DNA from: Desulfobacterium sp.
GTDB taxonomy: Bacteria; Desulfobacterota; Desulfobacteria; Desulfobacterales; Desulfobacteraceae
Direction of reading: 5' to 3'
NCBI GenBank assembly: GCA_030145245.1
Contig: JAQYWC010000025.1
Location: 145,158-209,157, forward strand
DNA length: 64,000 nt
Shown here: piece after piece, positions 24,929-33,012 of the stretch
Position numbering within the stretch: the stretch's first letter is position 1
Layout of the letters: every line of letters begins with the position of its first letter
Made by a program: the position numbers and the translations under genes
The notes under the pieces: model-generated
The model's database searches: none
The model's input: only the letters and a program-made list of their open reading frames with translations
Told to the model about the DNA's origin: nothing

Positions 24929-25664
24929 TGGAATCGCCTCCTTTTTTAACAAATTCGCCAAGGGGATAGTAGGTCGTGACCGTGTTGTCGATGTGCTCAA
25001 GGGATTTGTCCGGCATCATCTTCCAGTTGGTGGGGCAGGGGGAGAGAATCTCCACCATGGAGTAGCCGCCGCCGCTCATCTGGGTCTCAAAGGCGTTGCG
25101 GATATACTTCTTTACCCGGTTGATGTTCTTGATGCTGGTCACCGATCCCCGGGCAAGGTACCCGATGTTCAGATCCTTCATCTGGTTGATGATGTTCAGG
25201 GGCTGGCCCGTAAGATCCGTGTTGCGCCCCATGGGAGAGGTGACCGTCTTCTGGCCCGGCAGGGAGGTGGGGGCCATCTGGCCGCCGGTCATGCCGAAGA
25301 TGCCGTTGTTGACCAGGATCGCGGTGATGTTCTCGTTTCGCAATGCCGCGTACATGGTCTCGGAAAAACCGATGGACATGGAGTCGCCGTCACCCTGGTA
25401 GGTGAAGACCGGGTTTTCCGGGCGGCAGCGCTTGATGCCCGTGGCAAGGGCGGCAGCCCGGCCGTGGGGGGACTGGATCCAGTCCACGCCAAAGGTGTCC
25501 ACCATGAGGCAGGCGCAGCCCACGGCCATGGAGCCGATGGCCTTGTCCGTCAGTTTCATTTCGTCCAGCACCTCGGCCAGGATCCTGTTGATGATGCCGT
25601 GTCCGCAACCGGGACAGAATTTATTGTCTTCCACCAGTGCAGTGGGGATGAGTCGCTCAACCAT
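24921..25664 (-). CDS. 2-oxoacid:ferredoxin oxidoreductase, beta subunit (TPP-binding)
   Basis: A 247-residue catalytic subunit. FCPGCGHG near the N-terminus and GDGDSMSIGFSETMYAALRNENITAILVNNG form the thiamine-diphosphate/Mg binding motif (GDG to NN). It oxidatively decarboxylates a 2-oxoacid to acyl-CoA and reduces ferredoxin. It overlaps the alpha-subunit gene by 8 bp and the gamma-subunit gene by 8 bp. No own iron-sulfur motif is seen beyond the FCPGCG pair; the separate ferredoxin subunit supplies clusters. Confidence 0.92.
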   Translation of the reverse strand: MVERLIPTALVEDNKFCPGCGHGIINRILAEVLDEMKLTDKAIGSMAVGCACLMVDTFGVDWIQSPHGRAAALATGIKRCRPENPVFTYQGDGDSMSIGFSETMYAALRNENITAILVNNGIFGMTGGQMAPTSLPGQKTVTSPMGRNTDLTGQPLNIINQMKDLNIGYLARGSVTSIKNINRVKKYIRNAFETQMSGGGYSMVEILSPCPTNWKMMPDKSLEHIDNTVTTYYPLGEFVKKGGDSNE

Positions 25665-26724
25665 TGCAAGCCCCCTTGGCCGTTTGTTTGATGCAGTCGG
25701 CCGCTTTTTCTACGATGTCAATGGGTTCCGGGATGTTCATCCCGGCAAGGAAATTGTGTACGGGTTTTCTGGCATCCAGTGACAGGAGCACATCTTCCTG
25801 GATCATGGGCATGGGGCTCAGCTCCACTGTCATGAACGAGGCCACCGTGTCCGGAAGTGCCTTGAACGCCTTGGCAGGGAAGGGCCACAGGGTGATGGGC
25901 CGGATCAGGCCGAGCTTGATGCCCTTTTCCCTTGCCAGCATCACAGCTTCCTTGCAGATACGGGAGGTGATGCCGTAGGCCACGAGAACCAGCTCCGCAT
26001 CCTCCACCTGGATAGACTCCCACCGCTCCTCGTTGGCGGCCATGGTGTCGTACTTCTTCTTTACATAGGTGTCGAAATCCTCGATGTAGTACATGGTGGA
26101 GGTGATTCGTTTGAACGGACCGTCCCCTTTTCCTCTGGCCGCTTCAGGATTCTTGTTGGGATCGTGCTCGTGCATCTCGGGAAGATCCACCGGTTCCATC
26201 ATGGAGGCGATGGAGGCGTCGGAGAGGACGAGGACCGGGTTCCGGTACTCATCGGCCTTGTCAAAGGCCAGGGTGGTGAAGTCCACGTTCTCCTGGATGG
26301 AGGCCGGTGCATATACGATCATCCGGTAATCGCCGTGGCCGCCGCCCTTCACGGCCTGGAAGTAGTCGCCCTGGGCCTGGAAAATATCGCCAAGGCCTGA
26401 GCCGTAGCGCTGGACATTGATGATAACGGCGGGAAGCTCGGCCGATGCAATGTAGGAGATGCCCTCCTGGAGCAGGCTGAATCCGGGACCTGAGGAGCTG
26501 GTCATTGTTCTGAAACCCGCTGCTGCAGCTCCGTGAACCATGGAGATGCCTGCAAGTTCGGATTCAGACTGGACAAAGTGGCCCCCCACTTCCGGCATGC
26601 GTTTGGAAAGATACTCCAGGATTTCGCTCTGGGGGGTGATGGGGTAGCCGCCAAAGAAGCGGCAGCCGGCCCGGACGGCCGCTTCGGCCAGGGCATCGTT
26701 TCCCTTCATAAGTTTTAGTGCCAT
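25657..26724 (-). CDS. vorB: 2-oxoacid:ferredoxin oxidoreductase, alpha subunit (VorB-like)
   Basis: A 355-residue subunit. It begins MALKLMKGNDALAEAAVRAG, then FFGGYPITPQSEILEYLSKRMPEVGG and SSSGPGFSLLQEGISYIASAELP. The segment GDYFQAVKGGGHGDYRMIVYAPASIQENVD is characteristic of VorB, the 3-methyl-2-oxobutanoate (branched-chain) class, although 2-oxoglutarate enzymes (KorA) are close. The ATG at 26724 follows AAGGAGG. It sits second in the order ferredoxin-alpha-beta-gamma. With the downstream dehydrogenase and synthetase it suggests oxidation of valine, leucine or isoleucine, which remains inferred. Confidence 0.9.
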   Translation of the reverse strand: MALKLMKGNDALAEAAVRAGCRFFGGYPITPQSEILEYLSKRMPEVGGHFVQSESELAGISMVHGAAAAGFRTMTSSSGPGFSLLQEGISYIASAELPAVIINVQRYGSGLGDIFQAQGDYFQAVKGGGHGDYRMIVYAPASIQENVDFTTLAFDKADEYRNPVLVLSDASIASMMEPVDLPEMHEHDPNKNPEAARGKGDGPFKRITSTMYYIEDFDTYVKKKYDTMAANEERWESIQVEDAELVLVAYGITSRICKEAVMLAREKGIKLGLIRPITLWPFPAKAFKALPDTVASFMTVELSPMPMIQEDVLLSLDARKPVHNFLAGMNIPEPIDIVEKAADCIKQTAKGACNG

Positions 26725-26725
26725 G

Positions 26726-26953
26726 CTATTGCACCTCCTTGATTTCGAAGACATAATCCGGGCAGATTGTGTAGCAGGAACCGCAGCCGATGCATGTTTC
26801 CATGTCGACGGCGACGGGCTTATACCCTTTTTGATTGATCCTGTCGGAAATTGAGATCGCGTCCTTGGGGCAGGTTGGAATGCAGTATCTGCACCCTTTG
26901 CATCGCTCCGGATGCAGTGTCAAAACGCTTTTGGTGTTGTCTTTCTTTGACAT
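26726..26953 (-). CDS. 2[4Fe-4S] ferredoxin subunit of 2-oxoacid:ferredoxin oxidoreductase
   Basis: A 75-residue protein with two 4Fe-4S binding motifs: CKGCRYCIPTCP and CIGCGSCYTICP. It is the delta subunit that passes electrons from the alpha-beta core to soluble ferredoxin. It is the first gene of the catabolic cluster; its stop lies 1 nt before the alpha ATG. The region upstream holds twin palindromes, probable operators of the whole operon. Confidence 0.92.
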   Translation of the reverse strand: MSKKDNTKSVLTLHPERCKGCRYCIPTCPKDAISISDRINQKGYKPVAVDMETCIGCGSCYTICPDYVFEIKEVQ

Positions 26954-27055
26954 TCAATGCTCCTTTACCCGAAAAAGCCCTTGTGGATGTTTCCAGGCAG
27001 ATTGCAAAACCGTAACTGTTTACACTCGTCTCTTCGCAACTCGAGATATATTCTT

Positions 27056-27079
27056 ATATACGCACACAAGTTCGTATAT
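27056..27079. promoter_or_regulatory. Operator-like palindrome 1 upstream of the oxidoreductase operon
   Basis: ATATACGCAC-ACAA-GTTCGTATAT: two 10-bp half-sites with one mismatch around a 4-bp spacer. The same palindrome recurs at 27133-27156. The spacing and symmetry suit a dimeric regulator, perhaps the IclR protein encoded at the end of the cluster. Confidence 0.6.
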
Positions 27080-27132
27080 TCAAACTATGAAGTAGATAGT
27101 CCTTTGAAATAAGGATGTCAAGATTTATTTTT

Positions 27133-27156
27133 ATATACGTACAGCGGTTCGCATAT
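27133..27156. promoter_or_regulatory. Operator-like palindrome 2 upstream of the oxidoreductase operon
   Basis: ATATACGTAC-AGCG-GTTCGCATAT, the second copy of the site at 27056-27079. Centres are 77 bp apart. The remaining part of the 359-bp gap (26954-27312) holds AT-rich sequence and a short GC hairpin at 27272-27295; no gene is seen. Confidence 0.6.
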
Positions 27157-27312
27157 GCGATTTTTGAGCTGTTTTGGGGATGGGGTTATTTCTTGAACTG
27201 AAGGGGGGATTACACGTTAAATCGATGGGTTATATCTGTTTGAGAAGGCGGGGGGCCGGCAGGGAGATGGATGGGCCGGCCGGGCAACCGGCCCACAAAT
27301 TTGAGTCAGACC

Positions 27313-28503
27313 CTATTTCCAGGAGAGGGAGCGCAGTTTGACAAGGTCATATTTTCTTGTTCCAAGCCCGATGGTTTCGGCATAGTCCAGCTGGACTTCC
27401 CAGTCCACATCGGGATAGAGCCCCTTGAACTTGTCTTCACCGGGCAGTGTGTTGTGTTTCAGGCAGGTGCCGGCAAAGGCCTCTTCGGCATTGACAAGGT
27501 CGGCCGATGCCTGGTCAATGGCCACAGGATCGGTGGAGGCAACGATCCCGATGTCCCTTACAATGGGGGAATCGTTGTAGGGCAGGCAGTCGCAGGCAGG
27601 GGAGATGTCGGTGATGAAGTTGATGTACAGGGCCTTGCCCTCTTTTCCCTGGAGAACGCCCTGGGTGTACTCCATCATCTTTTCAAGGAACACCGGAACA
27701 CTCTGGTTCCACCGGATGTTCACAGCCCCCGTGGGGCAGCGGATGATGCATTCTCCGCACCCGATGCAGCGGTCGGGATCGATGGTGGCCTTCTTTTCCC
27801 CATGGATGATCGTCCCTTCGCCAAGGGGGATCGCCTCTTTCCCATGGGTGACCTTCTCTGCCGCAAGGGTGATCGCCTCTGCCGGACAGTTGTCGGCGCA
27901 CTCCCCGCACCCGATACATTTTTTCTTCTTTATCTTGGGGCTCACCGTGGAGTGCTGGTCAAGCTTCCCCTTTCTTGAGGCACATCCCATGCCCAGGTTC
28001 TTGAGGGTGCCGCCGAAGCCCGACAGCTCGTGGCCCTTGAAGTGGGCCACAGAGATCAGGGCGTCGGCCCCGACGATTTCCGAGCCGATGTAGACCTCCT
28101 TGCAGTGCTTCAGGTCCACCCGGACCGCGGTTTCGCTCTTTCCCCGGAGTCCGTCGGCAATGACGATGGGGGCATTGTCCATGCTTGAATAGGAGAACCC
28201 GTTGGCAACGGCCGTGGTGATGTGGGAAACGGTGTCGCTCCGGGTCCCGGCATAGAGGGTGTTGGCATCGGTGAGAAACGGGGTCGCCCCGTTCTCCCGG
28301 ATCGCCTCAACGATCCGCCGGATAAAGGGGGGGCGGATAAAGGCGGTGTTGCCCTTTTCTCCAAAATGGAGCTTTATGCCGGTGAGATCGTTCTCCTCGA
28401 GCACATCCCCCAATCCTGCCGTGGTGATGAGCCGGGCCAGTTTCTCAAGAAGGTTTTCCCTGGAGTTGGCCTTGAAATCGGTAAAAAAGACGGTGGCTGT
28501 CAT
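27313..28503 (-). CDS. DUF362-domain iron-sulfur protein
   Basis: A 396-residue protein. A DUF362 domain (about 1-190 and 265-396) is split by a ferredoxin-like insert carrying CIGCGECADNCP (196-207) and CIGCGECIIRCP (246-257). Between the clusters a 14-residue segment is tandemly repeated (210-223 and 224-237). DUF362 proteins are widespread in anaerobes and of unknown function, thought to act in electron transfer. GGAG precedes the ATG at 28503. It is transcribed toward the oxidoreductase operon but is separated from it by 359 bp. Confidence 0.88.
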   Translation of the reverse strand: MTATVFFTDFKANSRENLLEKLARLITTAGLGDVLEENDLTGIKLHFGEKGNTAFIRPPFIRRIVEAIRENGATPFLTDANTLYAGTRSDTVSHITTAVANGFSYSSMDNAPIVIADGLRGKSETAVRVDLKHCKEVYIGSEIVGADALISVAHFKGHELSGFGGTLKNLGMGCASRKGKLDQHSTVSPKIKKKKCIGCGECADNCPAEAITLAAEKVTHGKEAIPLGEGTIIHGEKKATIDPDRCIGCGECIIRCPTGAVNIRWNQSVPVFLEKMMEYTQGVLQGKEGKALYINFITDISPACDCLPYNDSPIVRDIGIVASTDPVAIDQASADLVNAEEAFAGTCLKHNTLPGEDKFKGLYPDVDWEVQLDYAETIGLGTRKYDLVKLRSLSWK

Positions 28504-28764
28504 GGTATTCTCCTATAATCGCTTACCGCGAAGGTGTTGGTTCGTTCCTGTTTTTTTGTATGAACGGGGCGTCTGTTGCTAAAGTTCCAAATTATCATGC
28601 GCCCCTTTGGGATTCAAGCAAAACCAGGGCAGGCTTTTTTTATCCCACGGGTTGTGTTCTTTGTTGACTTGGTTATACTGTTTTGGGCTGTGAGGGGTTG
28701 CAAATTTCTTTTCACAGCCGACAAAATTGTCAGTTTAACCATATTAAACATAAAGGAGATTGAC

Positions 28765-29175
28765 ATGGCCCAGATGACTGAACGGATGAAAGAGCTTTTT
28801 AACAAGGTTCCCGCAGCTATTCTTTCCACCGCCACCCGGGACGGTGTTCCCAATGCTGTGCCCGTGGGGGCAAAGAAGATCATCGACGACGAGACCATCC
28901 TCATATCCGACCAGTTTCTCAACAAGACCCTGGAGAACATGAAAGTCAATCCCAATGTGGCCGTCACCTGGTGGGAAGGCCATGAAGGGTACCAGCTCAA
29001 GGGAACCGTCACCATCGAAACCACGGGAAAACTGTATGAAGCGACCGCCCGCTGGATCGAAGACCTGGGCGCCAGGGCCGGGTTCCCCTTGAAATCCAAG
29101 GGTGCCGTGATCGTACATATCGATGCTATTTACGGGGTCTCCCCCGGGCCTGGTGCTGGAAAACAGCTGGCCTGA
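28765..29175 (+). CDS. Pyridoxamine 5'-phosphate oxidase-fold flavin-binding protein
   Basis: A 136-residue split-barrel protein. It reads FNKVPAAILSTATRDGVPNAVPVGAKKIIDDETILISD, which is the flavin-binding PPOX pattern, followed by NPNVAVTWWEGHEGYQLKGT. Stand-alone members bind FMN or F420 and act as small reductases; the substrate is unknown. The ATG at 28765 follows AAAGGAG. A longer reading from 28576 is unsupported. A long AT-rich palindrome lies 65 nt after the stop. Confidence 0.85.
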   Translation: MAQMTERMKELFNKVPAAILSTATRDGVPNAVPVGAKKIIDDETILISDQFLNKTLENMKVNPNVAVTWWEGHEGYQLKGTVTIETTGKLYEATARWIEDLGARAGFPLKSKGAVIVHIDAIYGVSPGPGAGKQLA

Positions 29176-29569
29176 TCGTTTGGTGCGATATGTTAAGTCT
29201 TTTTTGAGCATGGTATTAAACATGTGGGAAGGGGAAGTTTATGTATTAATTTACACAGTAATTGTGTAAATTAATACATACATCCATTGGAATTGTATCC
29301 AATTCTTTGGAGATCAGATAGACAATTATCAATATAACTATATGAAACAATGACTTACTTTTTTTCGCGAATCGTGGCATCGTAATTGCTGCATATTGAA
29401 CCGGGTGTCAGTCTTTTCCGGATGGGCACGAAAAAATAAGACCAGCTTATTATTAAGGGGATGTCGCCTGGGCATGCTGCCGGGTGTCATCGCTTTTCTC
29501 TGCTTTATTCCTGGCATGGCCTGCAACTTGAAACGACACTGTTATTAACTGCGACTGCGAGAGAAAAAA
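29176..29569. other. 394-bp AT-rich intergenic region
   Basis: No gene or RNA was recognised here. Its main structure is the 18-bp inverted repeat at 29240-29280. A shorter one, ATTGGA-N6-TCCAAT, lies around 29287-29304. It must contain the promoter of the TPR lipoprotein gene, but I could not assign boxes. Confidence 0.5.
29240..29280. repeat. 18-bp perfect AT-rich inverted repeat
   Basis: TATGTATTAATTTACACA (29240-29257) and TGTGTAAATTAATACATA (29263-29280) are perfectly complementary with a 5-nt loop. The A/T-only flanks make it unusual for this GC-rich genome. It could be a terminator after the flavoprotein gene or an operator. Confidence 0.65.
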
Positions 29570-31867
29570 GTGAAAAAATATTTTGTTTTGACAACTCTGG
29601 TGATGGTTGTGGCATCTCTTCTTTTTTATGGGTGTGCAAAGGATGAATCTGCGGTAAATGATGAGAAAAAGAATGTTCATTCTGAACGCAGAATGGAAGA
29701 TTTTGAACTTGAGGACTATACGTCTGCCCGCCTTGAGTTAAAAAATGCCTTGGGCATCAACCCCCAATTTGCCAAGGCCAGATACCAACTGGCACTTGCC
29801 GATCTCAAGTTGGAGGGATCCCGGAATGGCGCCCATGAAATGGCCAAGCCCGGGAAGAAAAATCCCAGAAACCCTGATGCGCGCCTTAAACTTGCCGAAC
29901 TGCTGTTTATAGCAAAACGCACGGATGAGAGCCGGGCGCTGACAGAAAAAATTCTGGAAGGCGACAAAGGGTATGCTGATGCCCTGGCTTTACTTGCGAA
30001 AATTCAGCTCAGTGAGAACTTGCTGGCAGATGCCGGAAAAACAATCGATAGTGCCATTTCCCAGGAACCCGGCCTGGCCAGGCTGTATCTGATCCGGGCG
30101 AACATCTTCTCAGCCCTGAAAGATGTCCCGGGTGAGGAAAAAGCCTTGAGAAAGAATCTGGCTCTGGAACCGGACAATCCCAAATCCCATAAAAACCTGG
30201 TCAATTTCTATCTGCGCCATGGCTGGCCAGACAAGGCCGTGGCATATCTGGAAGATACTATCAACACATATCCGGAATCTCCGGAGCTGCATATTAAACT
30301 GGCTTCCATTTATGAGACCGCTCGGAAAATTGACATGGCAGAAGACCGTTTTATCAGGGTTACGGAACTGGACCCGGATAATTATACTTCCTACCTTCTC
30401 CTGGGTCATTTTTACTGGCGGCGCAACAGAGCTGATGATGCTGAAGCCGCATACAAAAAGGCTTTATCCAAGGCCCATGGGACTGCTGATATGGAAGTGA
30501 AGGCTGTTTTTGCTCATTTCTATTTTAACCGGGAGAAATACGATCTTGCGGAAGAAAAAGTCGATGAAATACTTGTTGAACATCCGGGGTACCCCAAGGG
30601 CAATTTTCTCAAGGCAAGGCTCCTGATAATAAAAGGTAAGTATCGCAAGGCGCTTACCATTCTGGACACCCTTCTCCGGGAGCAGCCCGACTGGGTGGAG
30701 GCGGCCTATTTTAAAGCCGTTGCCCATTTTGAGCTTTACGAAATCCGCAAGGCCGAGCGAATGGCAAGGCATGCCATGGAAAAGAGTAAACAAGATGAGC
30801 GACCCCAGGCCCTGATGGGCCAGATCCTGCTGATCAAAGGGGAGCCGGAAACTGCGGAAAAGGTGGCTGCAGAGGCCTTGCTTAAAAATCCAGGTAATTT
30901 CAACGCTGCACTGGTCCTTGGCAAAACCCTTGTAGCACAAAATTTCCTGGATAAAGCCATGGGACATCTGGAGCAGATGCATTCCTATTATCCGGATGAT
31001 ATCGAAGTGATGCATCTCCTCGGCATCACCTGTCTGGCGTTGAATAAAGCAGAAAAGGCAGAGAAGTTGTTTGAACAGATTCTTTCGTTACAGCCGGACC
31101 ATGTCCCGGCTTTGTCATATATCGTGGGAAACCACCTGAACCGGAATGACAGGAATGCTGCTGTCGAAAGGATTTGCCGGCAGATGGACAAAGCACCCGG
31201 CTGTGGGGAATATCCTTTGTTCCTGGGGCAATTGCTATATGAAGATGGCGCCTATGACCAGGCCCTTGGGATGTTCCGCAGGGCTCAGAAGCTCTCCCCG
31301 GATTCCTCAGCTACGAACCTCATGGCTGCCAGGGCGCTTGTGAAACTGGGCAAAAACAGCGAGGAGATCAAAACATACAAAAAACGGATTGAGAAAAATC
31401 CGGGCAGGGTTTCCTTATATATAAAACTGGGTGCTCTCCTGGAAGAGAACGGCGATACAAAGGGCGCAGGAAAAATATATGAAAAGGCCCTTGAATACAA
31501 CCCTGAATACTGGCCGGCGGCAAACAGCCTTGCCAGTCTCAGGCTTAAGGCGGATGCACCGGATCTGGATGAGGCCCTGTTTCTTTCCATGTATGCCAAG
31601 TCCCTTGCCCCTGAAAATCCCCAGGTGAGCAATACCCTCGGGTGGGTGCACCATAAGCGGGGCTCCTACCAGCTTGCGTCGTCACATCTTCACCAATCGG
31701 TTCTGGCGCTGCCCAATAACCCGGTTGTCCGTTACCACTATGCCCTTAATCTGAAGGGCCTGGGAAAATCCGAACAGGCATTGGCGGAACTAAGAAAGTG
31801 CCGCACCATGGCAGGCGATTTTCCCGAACGAGAGCGGGTTGAAAAACTCATAAGCGAATGGGGATAA
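29570..31867 (+). CDS. TPR-repeat lipoprotein (PrsT-like)
   Basis: A 765-residue exported protein. A lipoprotein signal (MKKYFVLTTLVMVVASLLFYGC) gives lipidated Cys22; the lipobox FYGC is atypical. The rest is an array of at least 15 tetratricopeptide repeats, with units such as RYQLALADLKLEG, YPESPELHIKLASIYETARK and EYWPAANSLASLRLKA. Such long TPR lipoproteins scaffold exopolysaccharide secretion, for example PrsT in XrtA clusters. No exosortase or polysaccharide genes are adjacent, so that role is a guess. It ends in its own terminator and stands apart from the gene cluster that follows. Confidence 0.8.
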   Translation: MKKYFVLTTLVMVVASLLFYGCAKDESAVNDEKKNVHSERRMEDFELEDYTSARLELKNALGINPQFAKARYQLALADLKLEGSRNGAHEMAKPGKKNPRNPDARLKLAELLFIAKRTDESRALTEKILEGDKGYADALALLAKIQLSENLLADAGKTIDSAISQEPGLARLYLIRANIFSALKDVPGEEKALRKNLALEPDNPKSHKNLVNFYLRHGWPDKAVAYLEDTINTYPESPELHIKLASIYETARKIDMAEDRFIRVTELDPDNYTSYLLLGHFYWRRNRADDAEAAYKKALSKAHGTADMEVKAVFAHFYFNREKYDLAEEKVDEILVEHPGYPKGNFLKARLLIIKGKYRKALTILDTLLREQPDWVEAAYFKAVAHFELYEIRKAERMARHAMEKSKQDERPQALMGQILLIKGEPETAEKVAAEALLKNPGNFNAALVLGKTLVAQNFLDKAMGHLEQMHSYYPDDIEVMHLLGITCLALNKAEKAEKLFEQILSLQPDHVPALSYIVGNHLNRNDRNAAVERICRQMDKAPGCGEYPLFLGQLLYEDGAYDQALGMFRRAQKLSPDSSATNLMAARALVKLGKNSEEIKTYKKRIEKNPGRVSLYIKLGALLEENGDTKGAGKIYEKALEYNPEYWPAANSLASLRLKADAPDLDEALFLSMYAKSLAPENPQVSNTLGWVHHKRGSYQLASSHLHQSVLALPNNPVVRYHYALNLKGLGKSEQALAELRKCRTMAGDFPERERVEKLISEWG

Positions 31868-31902
31868 TCTGGGGTGAACCGGGAATCCTCTTTCTCCAGG
31901 GA

Positions 31903-31935
31903 GGGGAGTATTTCAAGGACTCCCCCTTATTTTTG
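31903..31935 (+). terminator. Intrinsic terminator after the TPR lipoprotein gene
   Basis: GGGGAGT (31903-31909) pairs with ACTCCCC (31919-31925), followed by CTTATTTTTG. It separates this gene from the ten-gene cluster at 32038. Confidence 0.7.
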
Positions 31936-32037
31936 TTGATCTTTGGGCCCCATATCTTCTATTATCGAATGAACCCTTCATGGAAATCAGCTGTATAATA
32001 GGTGGTCTTGTCCAGGTTCGATAGTCTGGGAGTCGAT

Positions 32038-33000
32038 ATGGCCCGTTCCGACATGCATCCAATTCATCGCTTCAAGCCTTGGCAGGTGTGGCCCGGGTCC
32101 TATAAAAATCCTCCCCTGGGCAAACGCTACCCGTTCCCGGAAAGCCCGGGCCTTGAGATTGACCGCACAACGCCCATCGCCTCCATGGGCTCCTGCTTTG
32201 CACGGGAGATCAGGAAGCGGCTTATCGGGCGGGGCTATAACTACATCCGGGAGGAGGGGGATCATCCTGCTTCGGTTCATGCAAGTGCGGCCTGGGAGAG
32301 GACCTATAATACCTTTACCATGCGGCAGATCTTTGAATACACCTTTGGGACCTTTGAGCCCCATGTGCGGTGGTGGATCGCTCCCCAAACAGAAACTGTG
32401 CAGGACCCGTTTCGCAGGATTATTCTCTATGACAGCCTTGGGGAGGCAAACGCGGATTTCAGCCGCCACCTTGCGCATTCAAGATCGGCCCTGATGAAGG
32501 CCAGGGTGATCATCCTGACCCTGGGGCTGACCGAGATCTGGGAGGACCGGCTGGACAAAACCGTGATCTGCCTGCCCTCGGGCCCCTATGTCAACGAGGG
32601 GGGCGACATGGGCCGGTACCGGTTCCGGGTGACCCGGTACCAGGAGAATCTTGAGAACCTTGAAGCCATTTACAATATCCTTTCCCGCCACAACCCCGGG
32701 TGCAAGCTCTTGATCACGGTATCGCCGGTGCACCTCTGGGCGACCTTCAGGACCGACCTTGATGTGATCTCCGCCAGCTGTAACTCCAAGTCCACCTTGC
32801 GGGCCGTGGCTGACGAATTTGTCTCAAACCACGAAGATGTGTTCTATTTCCCGGCCTATGAAATGGCCACCATCCATTGGGTGATGATGGAAAAGAACCC
32901 CTTTGAAGGGGGCAAGGAGAATTTTCATATAAAGGCTCAGACTGTTGAGCATATCATGGAGCAGTTTTTTGTTCATTACGCCAGAGAAAAAGCGGGATAG
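32038..33000 (+). CDS. GSCFA-domain protein
   Basis: A 320-residue protein with the GSCFA motif at 51-55 (PIASMGSCFAREIRKRL), which defines a family of probable SGNH-like hydrolases or acyltransferases. Further features are GLTEIWEDR at mid-protein and a C-terminal MMEKNPFEGGKENFHIKAQTV that may carry the catalytic His. No signal peptide or membrane helix is seen, so it is probably cytoplasmic. The ATG at 32038 follows GGGAG. It starts the ten-gene plus-strand cluster and lies 12 nt before a glycosyltransferase gene, which suggests modification of a sugar or lipid intermediate. The substrate is unknown. Confidence 0.85.
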   Translation: MARSDMHPIHRFKPWQVWPGSYKNPPLGKRYPFPESPGLEIDRTTPIASMGSCFAREIRKRLIGRGYNYIREEGDHPASVHASAAWERTYNTFTMRQIFEYTFGTFEPHVRWWIAPQTETVQDPFRRIILYDSLGEANADFSRHLAHSRSALMKARVIILTLGLTEIWEDRLDKTVICLPSGPYVNEGGDMGRYRFRVTRYQENLENLEAIYNILSRHNPGCKLLITVSPVHLWATFRTDLDVISASCNSKSTLRAVADEFVSNHEDVFYFPAYEMATIHWVMMEKNPFEGGKENFHIKAQTVEHIMEQFFVHYAREKAG

Positions 33001-33012
33001 GGGAGATCGTCC

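Noticed and set aside
27272..27295. TGGGCCGG/CCGGCCCA hairpin after the DUF362 gene as a terminator
   Set aside because: The stem is only 8 bp and no T-run follows in the direction of transcription, so it is not called as a separate terminator.
27271..27978. 235-codon plus-strand frame opposite the DUF362 gene
   Set aside because: Its repeats (GDRLFPMGD) simply mirror the duplicated segment of the DUF362 gene; no ribosome site or homology.
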